This document shows, in pieces, positions 39,405 to 46,740 of a DNA stretch of 64,000 bases. The stretch lies in the NCBI RefSeq assembly GCF_016918855.1, contig NZ_JADKYB010000004.1, positions 434,001-498,000 of the forward strand, read 5' to 3'. A program made the position numbers and the translations under genes. Numbering within the stretch: the stretch's first letter is position 1; each line of letters opens with the position of its first letter. The stretch comes from Actinacidiphila acididurans (GTDB lineage Bacteria > Actinomycetota > Actinomycetes > Streptomycetales > Streptomycetaceae). The notes under the pieces were generated by a model, which saw only the letters and a program-made list of their open reading frames with translations, had not been told where the DNA came from and searched no databases.

Positions 39405-40931
39405 GTGACAAACCCGCACAGAGCTACCGACAGCACGGCCGGAAACGGCGCCTCACCCGCATCTTCTGCACCTTCCGCAACTTCTGCCGCAATCAGCACT
39501 TCTGAAACCACCTCACCGTCGGCCGCGGCCTCCGCTCCGAGTGAGGTCCCCGGGTCCGTCTCGCCCTTCGCCGGGCCCTCCTCCCCGGCGGCCGCCGGCC
39601 TGCCGGCGGCCAGCGCGCGGGCGCTGGCCGCGCTGGAGACCGCCCGGCGGCGCACCGCGTACCTGACCGACGCGGTCACCGAGGAGGACCTGATCGCCCA
39701 GCACTCCAGGCTGATGTCGCCGCTGGTCTGGGACCTGGCGCACATCGCCAACCAGGAGGAGCTCTGGCTGGTCCGCGAGGCGGGCGGGCGGCCGGGACTG
39801 CGGCCCGATCTGGACCACCTGTACGACGCGTTCCAGCACCCGCGAGCCGACCGCCCCGCGCTCCCGCTGCTCGGCCCGGCCCAGGCACGGGAGTACGTGG
39901 CGGCGGTCCGCGAACAGACACTGGAGGTGCTGGCGGCCGCCGACACCGACCCGGCGGGGCCCGAGCCCCTGCTCGCCGGGGCGTTCGTCTTCGGCATGCT
40001 GGCCCAGCACGAGCAGCAGCACGACGAGACCATGCTCGCCACCCACCAGCTCCGCCTGGGCGCGCCCGTGCTGGACGCGCCCGCCCCGCCCCCCGCGCCG
40101 GCCGACGCGGCGACGCTGCCCCGCGAGGTGCTCGTACCCGGCGGCCCGTTCGTCATGGGCACCTCGGACGAGCCGTGGGCACTGGACAACGAGCGCCCGC
40201 AGCACAGCGTGGACGTCCCCACCTTCTGGCTGGACACCGTGCCGGTCACCAACGCCGCCTACCAGGAGTTCATCGCCGCGGGCGGCTACCGGGACCCGCA
40301 GTGGTGGACGCCGCAGGGCTGGCGGCACGTCCAGGACGCGGGGCTGGTGGCCCCGCTGTTCTGGTCGCGCGACGGGGCCGGATGGACCCGCCGCCGGTTC
40401 GGGCACGTGGAGCCGGTGCCGGCCGACGAGCCGGTGCTGCACGTGTGCTGGTACGAGGCCGACGCCTACGCCCGGTGGGCCGGCCGGCGGCTGCCGACCG
40501 AGGCGGAGTGGGAGAAGGCCGCCCGGCACGATCCGGCCACCGGCCGCTCCCGGCGCTACCCGTGGGGCGACGCCGACCCGGGCCCGGAGCACGCCAACCT
40601 CGGCCAGCGCCACCTGCGGCCGGCCCCGGCCGGCAGCTATCCGGCCGGCGCCGCCCCCAGCGGCGCCCGCCAGCTGATCGGCGACGTGTGGGAGTGGACG
40701 TCCTCGGACTTCGACCCCTACCCGGGCTTCACCGCCTTCCCCTACAAGGAGTACTCGGAGGTGTTCTTCGGCCCGGAGTACAAGGTGCTGCGCGGCGGCG
40801 CCTTCGGGGTGGACCCGGTGGCCTGCCGCGGCACCTTCCGGAACTGGGACTACCCGATCCGCCGGCAGATCTTCGCCGGCTTCCGCACCGCCCGCTCCGC
40901 CGCCCCCGGCGAGGACGGTGACGCTCGCTGA
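39405..40931 (+). CDS. egtB: Ergothioneine biosynthesis sulfoxide synthase EgtB
   Basis: A 508-residue non-haem iron enzyme that joins gamma-glutamylcysteine to hercynine with oxygen. The DinB-like N-terminal domain has iron-ligand histidines in DLAHIANQEELW and in AQHEQQHDETM. The C-terminal formylglycine-generating-enzyme-like domain is intact, with PGGPFVMGTSD, RRLPTEAEWEKAARHD and GDVWEWTSSDFDPYPGF. The first about 60 residues are a Ser/Ala/Pro-rich leader not present in most homologues. GTG 39405 is the only start after the egtA stop in this frame. The stop overlaps egtC by one base. Confidence 0.93.
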   Translation: MTNPHRATDSTAGNGASPASSAPSATSAAISTSETTSPSAAASAPSEVPGSVSPFAGPSSPAAAGLPAASARALAALETARRRTAYLTDAVTEEDLIAQHSRLMSPLVWDLAHIANQEELWLVREAGGRPGLRPDLDHLYDAFQHPRADRPALPLLGPAQAREYVAAVREQTLEVLAAADTDPAGPEPLLAGAFVFGMLAQHEQQHDETMLATHQLRLGAPVLDAPAPPPAPADAATLPREVLVPGGPFVMGTSDEPWALDNERPQHSVDVPTFWLDTVPVTNAAYQEFIAAGGYRDPQWWTPQGWRHVQDAGLVAPLFWSRDGAGWTRRRFGHVEPVPADEPVLHVCWYEADAYARWAGRRLPTEAEWEKAARHDPATGRSRRYPWGDADPGPEHANLGQRHLRPAPAGSYPAGAAPSGARQLIGDVWEWTSSDFDPYPGFTAFPYKEYSEVFFGPEYKVLRGGAFGVDPVACRGTFRNWDYPIRRQIFAGFRTARSAAPGEDGDAR

Positions 40932-42748
40932 TGTGCCGTCACCTCGCGTACGTCGGCCCGCCGGTGCCGCTGGCCCGGCTGCTGACCGAGCCGCCGCACA
41001 GCCTGTACGAGCAGTCCTGGCGGCCGGCCAGGCAGCGACACGGGACGGTCAACGCGGACGGCTTCGGGGTCGGCTGGTACCCGGTGGAGCTTCCGGAGGG
41101 ACCGGAAGGTTCTCGGGGACACGCCGAGGGACGGGGCGAAGGGGCCGCCGGGGACGACGCCGGCTTCCCCTTCCCCGCCCGCTACCGCCGGGCCGTGCCG
41201 ATCTGGGCGGACGCCAACTTCACCGAGCTGGCCCGGGCCGTGCGCAGCGGCGCGGTGCTGGCGGCGGTGCGGTCGGCGACCGAGGGGACCACGCAGGACG
41301 AGTCGGCGGCCGCCCCCTTCCGGGACGGCCGCTGGCTGTTCAGCCACAACGGGGCCGTCGCCGACTGGACCCGGCTGCCGGTCGGGGACCTCACCGCGCA
41401 GCAGATGCTGGCCATGGAGTCCCGTTCGGACTCCGCGCTGCTGTGGGCGATGCTCGCGGCCCGGCTGCGGCGCGGCGAGGCACCGTCCGCGGCGATGGCC
41501 GCGGTGATCCGGCAGGTCGCCGCGCACCGGCCCGGCGCCCGGCTGAACTTCCTGCTCACCGACGGCCGCACCATCACCGCCAGCGCGTTCGGGGACACGC
41601 TCTGGTACCGCACCGGACCCGGCCACGTGGTGGTCGCCTCCGAGCCCGACGACGCCCCCGGCCCCTGGCAGGAGGTGCCCGACCGCTCGCTGCTGGTGGC
41701 CACCGAGTACGGCGTCCGGATCATCCCGCTGCGCCCCGAGCGCGGCACGGACCGCAAGGAACCGCACCCCATGACCGAGAGCCGCTTCACCCTGGACGAC
41801 CGCCTCCCGGCGGACTACCTCACCCGGGCCCTGCACGAGGACGTGCGCGCGGGCCTGCGCACACCGCCGCGTACCCTGCCGCCCAAGTGGTTCTACGACA
41901 AGCGCGGCAGCGACCTGTTCGAACAGATCACCAGACTGTCCGAGTACTACCCGACGCGGGCCGAGCAGGAGATCCTGACCCGCCGGGCGGCGGAGATCGC
42001 CGCCCTGACCCGGGCCGCGACCCTGATCGAGCTGGGCTCGGGCTCCTCCCGCAAGACCCGGCTGCTGCTGGACGCGCTCACCGCGGGCGGCACCCTGCGG
42101 CGGTACGCGCCGCTGGACGTCTCCGGCGCGGCGCTGTCCGAGGCGGGCGAGGCGATCTGCCGCGACTACCCCGGGCTGGACGTCACCGCGACCGTGGCCG
42201 ACTTCGAGCACGGGCTGGCGCTCTCGGACGAGCCGGGGCCGCGGATGCTGGCCTTCCTGGGCAGCACCATCGGCAACTTCGACCCGGAGCAGCGCCGCGC
42301 CTTCTACCGCACCCTGTCGCTGGCGCTGACCAGCGACGACGTGCTGCTGCTCGGCGCGGACCTGGTCAAGGACCCGGAAGTCCTGGTCCGCGCCTACGAC
42401 GACGCGGCCGGGGTCACGGCGGAGTTCAACAAGAACGTGCTGCACGTGATCAACCGCGAACTCGGCGCGAATTTCGACCCGGAGGGCTTCGACCACGTCG
42501 CCCTGTGGAACACCGAGGAGGAACGGATCGAGATGCGGCTGCGCGCCCGCCGCGCCCAGACCGTGAAGATCCCCGACGTGGACCTGTCGGTGGACTTCGC
42601 CGAGGGCGAGGACCTGCGCACCGAGATCTCCAGCAAGTTCCGCCGCGAGTCGCTCACCGCGGAACTGAAGGAAGGCGGCTTCACCGTCCGCCATTGGTGG
42701 ACGGATTCGGCCGGGCGTTTCGCCCTGCTGCTGGCGGTCCCCAACTGA
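40931..42748 (+). CDS. egtCD: EgtC-EgtD fusion: glutamine amidotransferase hydrolase plus histidine N-methyltransferase
   Basis: One uninterrupted 605-codon frame encodes two ergothioneine enzymes normally made separately. Residues 1-267 are EgtC: Cys2 (MCRHLAYVG) is the N-terminal nucleophile and FSHNGAVADW is the glutamine-site loop. It removes the glutamyl group from hercynyl-cysteine sulfoxide. Residues 281-605 are EgtD, the SAM-dependent histidine trimethylase, with PPKWFYDKRGSDLFEQIT, LIELGSGSSRKTRLLLDAL and FLGSTIGNFDP. The linker (268-280) is short and contains no stop. Internal ATG 41771 with AAGGA 10 nt upstream could also give free EgtD. No egtE is visible in the window. Confidence 0.93.
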   Translation: MCRHLAYVGPPVPLARLLTEPPHSLYEQSWRPARQRHGTVNADGFGVGWYPVELPEGPEGSRGHAEGRGEGAAGDDAGFPFPARYRRAVPIWADANFTELARAVRSGAVLAAVRSATEGTTQDESAAAPFRDGRWLFSHNGAVADWTRLPVGDLTAQQMLAMESRSDSALLWAMLAARLRRGEAPSAAMAAVIRQVAAHRPGARLNFLLTDGRTITASAFGDTLWYRTGPGHVVVASEPDDAPGPWQEVPDRSLLVATEYGVRIIPLRPERGTDRKEPHPMTESRFTLDDRLPADYLTRALHEDVRAGLRTPPRTLPPKWFYDKRGSDLFEQITRLSEYYPTRAEQEILTRRAAEIAALTRAATLIELGSGSSRKTRLLLDALTAGGTLRRYAPLDVSGAALSEAGEAICRDYPGLDVTATVADFEHGLALSDEPGPRMLAFLGSTIGNFDPEQRRAFYRTLSLALTSDDVLLLGADLVKDPEVLVRAYDDAAGVTAEFNKNVLHVINRELGANFDPEGFDHVALWNTEEERIEMRLRARRAQTVKIPDVDLSVDFAEGEDLRTEISSKFRRESLTAELKEGGFTVRHWWTDSAGRFALLLAVPN

Positions 42749-42767
42749 CCGCGTCACCCTGAAGACA

Positions 42768-42804
42768 GCCGGGCCCCGGCGCACTGCGGGCTACGGGGCC
42801 CGGC
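42768..42804. terminator. Bidirectional terminator between egtCD and quinone oxidoreductase
   Basis: The perfect 10-bp stem GCCGGGCCCC (42768-42777) with GGGGCCCGGC (42795-42804) has a 17-nt loop and lies between convergent stops. Confidence 0.75.
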
Positions 42805-42831
42805 CCCTTCACACACGTCACGGCACACACG

Positions 42832-43806
42832 TCACGGCAGCAGGACGACGCGGCCCCGATGGGCGCGGCTGTCCAGGATGCGGTGCGCCTCGACGGCCGA
42901 GTCCAGCGGCAGGCGGGCGTGGACGGCGGCGCGCAGGGTGCCGGCGGCGGTCAGCCGGGCGATCTCGGCCATGTTCGCGCGGGCGGTGTCCGGGTCGGAC
43001 CGGCGCAGGGCGAGCAGGGAGAAGCCGACCGCCTGCCGGAGCGGGAACAGGGCGGTGACCGGGACGGCGCCCAGGTCGCCGGTGGCCGCGCCGAAGACGA
43101 CGGCCCGGCCGTAGGGCGCCAGCAGGTCGATGCTCGCGCGCATCACGTCGCCACCGAGCGAGTCCAGGACGACGTCGACCCCGCCGGGTGCCGCGGCGCG
43201 GACCTGGTCGGCCCAGTCCGGGCGGCTGTTGTCGACCGCCACGTCGGCGCCGTACTCCTTGACGAAGCCGAAGCGTTCGGCGGAGCTGACCGAGGCGATC
43301 ACGGTGCCCGCGCCCAGCTCGCGAGCGAGCTGGAGAGCGAGGTGACCGATGCTGCCGCTGGCCGCGTGGACCAGGACGGTCTCGCCCGCGGCGAGCCGGC
43401 CCACCCGCAGGGCGCCCAGCGCCACCGGTCCGGCCAGCGGCAGGATCGTGGCGGCGGCCGCGTCCAGGCCGTCGGGAACCGTACTGGCCCACGCGGCCTC
43501 GGCGATCACGTGGTCGGCGAGCCCGTCCTCGGCGACCAGCGCCGCGACCCGGCGTCCGGCCAGGGCCGGGTCGGCGCCCTCCCCCACCGCCTCGACGGTG
43601 CCGACCACGTCGCCGGTGAGCTTGCCGGGCAGCGGGCGGGTGAAGGGCGCGGGCGAGGTGCCGGCGCGGAACATGACGTCCACGTAGTTGGCGCCGACGG
43701 CCTCGGTACGGATCAGCACCTCGCCCGGTCCGGGGGTGGGGACGTCCGCCTCCTCCACGGTGAGGACGTCGGGACCGCCGTACTCGTAGTAGCGCACGCG
43801 TCGCAT
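42832..43806 (-). CDS. NADPH:quinone oxidoreductase (zeta-crystallin family)
   Basis: A 324-residue medium-chain reductase. Visible parts are VRYYEYGGPDVLTVEEADVP, the GEVLIRTEAVGANYVDVMFRAG region, the coenzyme-binding HAASGSIGHLALQLAREL, and GGVDVVLDSLGGDVM. It lacks the zinc cysteines. ATG 43806 follows GAGGAG; the frame back to 44001 would run through the operators. It is divergent from a TetR gene, with two near-identical palindromes between them, so it is the probable regulated target and may detoxify the TetR ligand. Confidence 0.9.
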   Translation of the reverse strand: MRRVRYYEYGGPDVLTVEEADVPTPGPGEVLIRTEAVGANYVDVMFRAGTSPAPFTRPLPGKLTGDVVGTVEAVGEGADPALAGRRVAALVAEDGLADHVIAEAAWASTVPDGLDAAAATILPLAGPVALGALRVGRLAAGETVLVHAASGSIGHLALQLARELGAGTVIASVSSAERFGFVKEYGADVAVDNSRPDWADQVRAAAPGGVDVVLDSLGGDVMRASIDLLAPYGRAVVFGAATGDLGAVPVTALFPLRQAVGFSLLALRRSDPDTARANMAEIARLTAAGTLRAAVHARLPLDSAVEAHRILDSRAHRGRVVLLP

Positions 43807-43927
43807 GATGGGCTGCTCCTCGGGGAGATGCGCGGATCGGCAGACTGGGAGACTGGGCTCCGGAAAAGCCGGGGCCACCGGGCCGGCCTCGGGAAAGGGC
43901 GCGGCGGGCGGCCGGAGCCGATGATCC

Positions 43928-43950
43928 GAAGTGGACCATGGGTCCACTTC
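43928..43950. promoter_or_regulatory. TetR operator 1 (23-bp palindrome)
   Basis: GAAGTGGACC-N3-GGTCCACTTC, with perfect 10-bp arms centred at 43939. The TGGACC half-site is shared with operator 2, 39 bp away centre to centre. Confidence 0.8.
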
Positions 43951-43968
43951 TGTCGTCGGCCCGACCGT

Positions 43969-43987
43969 ACTGGACCGCCGGTCCAGT
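43969..43987. promoter_or_regulatory. TetR operator 2 (19-bp palindrome)
   Basis: ACTGGACC-N3-GGTCCAGT, with perfect 8-bp arms and the same TGGACC-N3-GGTCCA core and spacing as operator 1. It ends 34 bp before the TetR start, consistent with autorepression. Confidence 0.8.
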
Positions 43988-44021
43988 TGTCCAGGCATCA
44001 AAGGGAGCGCAGGGAGCCGTC

Positions 44022-44654
44022 ATGCCGCCAGCAGCACGCCAGGAACGCGCCGACGCGGCCCGCAACAGGCAGGCGATCCTGCGGGCCACCGAGGAACTGC
44101 TGGCCGAGCACCGGCCCGAGGAGATCTCGATGGAGCGGGTCGCGGCGGCCGCCGGGGTCGGCAAGGGCACGGTCTTCCACCGGTTCGGCAGCCGGACCGG
44201 CCTGATGCGCGAACTGATGCTGCAACGCGTGCTGGCACTGCACGAGCAGGTCACCGACGGCCCGCCGCCGCTCGGTCCCGGCGCGCCGCCCCGGGACCGG
44301 CTGCTGGCCTTCCTCGACGCCGTGGCCGCGGTACTCGGCCGCAACAAGCGGCTGATGGCCGCGCTCGGCCACGCCGAGAGCACCGAGCGGCAGGGCGGCG
44401 ACCGGCACGGCTCCCAGGACGCCCACGCCGACCGCTCCCCCGGGTCGGTCTACTCCTTCTGGCACGGCCACATCGCCGGCCTGCTGGCCGAGGCGAACCC
44501 GGAACTGGACGCCGATCTGCACGCCTATCTGATCATCGCCGCCTTCCACAGCCCCGCCGTGCTCGATCTCCTGGACGCGGGCGAGGCCGACCGGCTCGCC
44601 CGCGCCCTGCGCCGGTCCGCGGCCGCGCTGCTGGACGCCCCCGGGAGCGAGTGA
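44022..44654 (+). CDS. TetR family transcriptional repressor
   Basis: A 210-residue repressor. The N-terminal helix-turn-helix is ILRATEELLAEHRPEEISMERVAAAAGVGKGTVFHRFGSRTGLM (about residues 20-65), with the usual GKGTVFHRF recognition segment. The C-terminal ligand domain is variable. ATG 44022 follows GGGAG; an upstream frame begins at 43938 inside operator 1. It is divergent from a quinone oxidoreductase, and two TGGACC palindromes in between are the probable binding sites for both genes. The ligand is unknown. Confidence 0.92.
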   Translation: MPPAARQERADAARNRQAILRATEELLAEHRPEEISMERVAAAAGVGKGTVFHRFGSRTGLMRELMLQRVLALHEQVTDGPPPLGPGAPPRDRLLAFLDAVAAVLGRNKRLMAALGHAESTERQGGDRHGSQDAHADRSPGSVYSFWHGHIAGLLAEANPELDADLHAYLIIAAFHSPAVLDLLDAGEADRLARALRRSAAALLDAPGSE

Positions 44655-44875
44655 GAGCGGGCCGCGGGTGCCGTGCACATGCAGGCGAGTGAGCCGGGGG
44701 CGCGCGCCCGGCGTACGCCCGTCTTGATCATCTGCGCCCCGTGCACCCCTTTCCACCCGTCCAGTCGCCCCTTGCAACGCTTTGAGTACAGACGTTTCAA
44801 CCCGGCGGATTCGCGTGAAGTACGCAGTGCGCCAGGGGTAATCTGGCCGCCCTTCGCAGCCGGGTGGAGAAACGG

Positions 44876-45571
44876 ATGGGGTTATTCGGGGAACGCCAGG
44901 CCTTCCTGGACAGGCTGAGCACCGCCGACCGCACGGCGCTGCGCGCGCTGGGCGCCACGCGGTCGTACGAGGCACGCGAGCACCTGGTCGACGAGGGCGA
45001 GCGGACCAGTTTCGTGGTGGTGCTGCTGTCCGGCTGGTGCGCGGTGCGGCGGTCCACCGACCGCGGCGAACTGATCCTTGCGCTGCGCCAGCAGGGCGAG
45101 CTGATCGGCGAGATGGCCGCCCTCGACCACCGGCCGCGCAGCGCCACGGTGAGCGCGCTGGGCCCGGTCGACGCGCTGATCGTGCCCGCCCCGCGGTTCC
45201 GCGGTTTCATGGCCGCCCGGCCCTACGTCACCGGCCTGGTGATGGCCCAGCTCACCGAGCGGCTGCGCAGCGCCGACGACGAGCGCCGGGCGCTGGCCTC
45301 CACCACCGTGCTGGAACGGCTGGCCGCCTGCCTGGTGGAACTGGCCGACCGCACCGGCCGGCCGGAGGGCGACTCGGTCGCGATCCGGCTGCCGCTGTCG
45401 CAGAGCGAGATCGCAGCCGCGGTCGGCGCCACCCGCGAGGCGGTCGCCAAGGCCCTGCGGCTGCTGCGCGAGGAAGGCCTGGTCCGCACCGGCCCCGGCT
45501 CCCTGGTGGTCGCCGACATCGCCCCGCTGCGGCTGCTCGGCGGCGAGGAGGAGGCCGCCGGCGGCCCCTGA
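44876..45571 (+). CDS. CRP/FNR-family cNMP-binding transcription regulator
   Basis: A 231-residue regulator. The N-terminal cyclic-nucleotide domain keeps the phosphate-binding cassette with the GE pair (78-79) and RS pair (88-89) in IGEMAALDHRPRSATVSALG, residues that contact cyclic phosphate in E. coli CRP. The C-terminal Crp-type helix-turn-helix is LSQSEIAAAVGATREAVAKALRLLREEGLV. ATG 44876 is favoured because GGAGA lies 7 bp upstream; GTG 44864 would add four residues. It precedes a cyclase-like gene by 347 bp, with two palindromes just after its stop. This suggests a dedicated regulator of the downstream cassette. Confidence 0.88.
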   Translation: MGLFGERQAFLDRLSTADRTALRALGATRSYEAREHLVDEGERTSFVVVLLSGWCAVRRSTDRGELILALRQQGELIGEMAALDHRPRSATVSALGPVDALIVPAPRFRGFMAARPYVTGLVMAQLTERLRSADDERRALASTTVLERLAACLVELADRTGRPEGDSVAIRLPLSQSEIAAAVGATREAVAKALRLLREEGLVRTGPGSLVVADIAPLRLLGGEEEAAGGP

Positions 45572-45918
45572 CATCTTTCTGACGGCACGTCAGCCATCGT
45601 TGTGTAAACGGCTACAGCGCAGCCGCCGCACCAGGAGGACAGTCGCATACGGCGGGGCCGACCGAGGAGGGGCGGCCGGTCCCGCCCCCGGCCCGCGAGA
45701 CGGGCCCCGCGCCGAACCGGCCACCGGGCAGGCGCAGCGACCGCACACCGGCGCACCCGGGGCACGCGGGCCCCGCAACCCCCGCGCGCGCACGGCTCGT
45801 ACGTACCACCGGGCCGCGCACCGGCCGAGTACGGCCACGGCACCGACGCACCACGTACGGCACGGCACAGCAGAGCACGTACGACCGGCAGGACAGCGGG
45901 GAGAGGCGAGGGCACACC
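45572..45918. promoter_or_regulatory. Leader region of the cyclase/PycTM cassette
   Basis: A gap of 347 bp without a credible gene. Two palindromes stand out just after the CRP stop: CTGACG-GCA-CGTCAG (45579-45593), and TGTA-N6-TACA (45603-45616), whose N6 spacing is that of CRP-family sites. The remaining about 300 bp form a long GC-rich leader ending in GGAGAGG before the cyclase start. Confidence 0.5.
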
Positions 45919-46740
45919 ATGCAGGGCGAGGCCGGATACGGATTCATCATCAGCCTGGACACACAGGGGTCGGGCGCGGTGCCCGACCCCCAGCGGCCCG
46001 CGCTGCGCAACCGGATCTACGAGGTGGCCGAGGGCGCCTTCGAGCGGGCCGGGCTCGCGGAGGAGGTGCTGTTCCAGGAGGACCGCGGCGACGGCATCCT
46101 CGCGGTGGTCGAGCCGCGGCGCACCGAGCGGGTCGCCGGGGAGTGGGTGGAGCACCTGCACCAGAACCTGCGCGCCGCCAACGCCGGGGCCGCCCGGCCG
46201 CTGCGGCTGCGGGTGGGACTGGCGGTCGGGCCGGTGACGCCCGACGGGCACGGCTTCTCCGGCGCCGCGGTGGACCTGGCCTGCCGGATCGGCAACTGCG
46301 CCGAGGCCAAGCGGGTGCTGGCCGCCGCCGAGGGCGCGCCGCTGCTGATCGCGGTCACCGACGGGCTCTACCAGGACGTGATCGCGCCCGGCGGCCGGTG
46401 GATCGAGCCCGACCACTACCGGCAGTACACGACCGAGCTGCCGGAAGGCCCGTACCGGCCCTGGTTCATGGTGCCGGGACGGCAGACACCGCCGCTCCCC
46501 GGGGAGGGGGACGCGCCCGCCGTCGGGGAGGCGGACGCGCAAGCGGGGGCCGGGGAGCGGCGGGCCCCCACCGGTGCAGGCCAGACGCGTGAGGGCCGGA
46601 CCGGTGAGGGTCAGACCGGTGACGGGAACAGCGGCGGGGACCACTTCCACTTCGGGCCGGTCACGCACGACGGCTCGGGATCGATCCTCCAGGGCCAATT
46701 CGGCGACATCACCTTCGACCACCGGGGCGGTGAGCGATGA
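45919..46740 (+). CDS. Class III nucleotidyl cyclase-like protein with amyloid-like C-terminal motif
   Basis: A 273-residue protein. Residues 1-185 fit the class III adenylate/guanylate cyclase fold in the form seen in actinobacterial conflict systems. Metal-binding aspartates are D14 (ISLDTQGSG) and D58 (EDRGDGILAVV). The catalytic helix is FSGAAVDLACRI, where the usual transition-state Asn is Asp119 but Arg123 is kept. Residues 190-240 are a Gly/Thr-rich linker. The end (about 241-266) holds a short Gly-rich motif, GPVTHDGSGSILQGQFGDIT, similar in style to bacterial amyloid signalling motifs. It may make, or merely sense, a nucleotide. It overlaps the next gene by 4 bp (ATGA). Confidence 0.75.
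   Translation: MQGEAGYGFIISLDTQGSGAVPDPQRPALRNRIYEVAEGAFERAGLAEEVLFQEDRGDGILAVVEPRRTERVAGEWVEHLHQNLRAANAGAARPLRLRVGLAVGPVTPDGHGFSGAAVDLACRIGNCAEAKRVLAAAEGAPLLIAVTDGLYQDVIAPGGRWIEPDHYRQYTTELPEGPYRPWFMVPGRQTPPLPGEGDAPAVGEADAQAGAGERRAPTGAGQTREGRTGEGQTGDGNSGGDHFHFGPVTHDGSGSILQGQFGDITFDHRGGER

Noticed and set aside
45600..46592. 330-residue plus-strand frame across the cassette leader
   Set aside because: It overlaps the cyclase-like gene in another frame, and its sequence is Arg/Gly/Ala filler with no motif.
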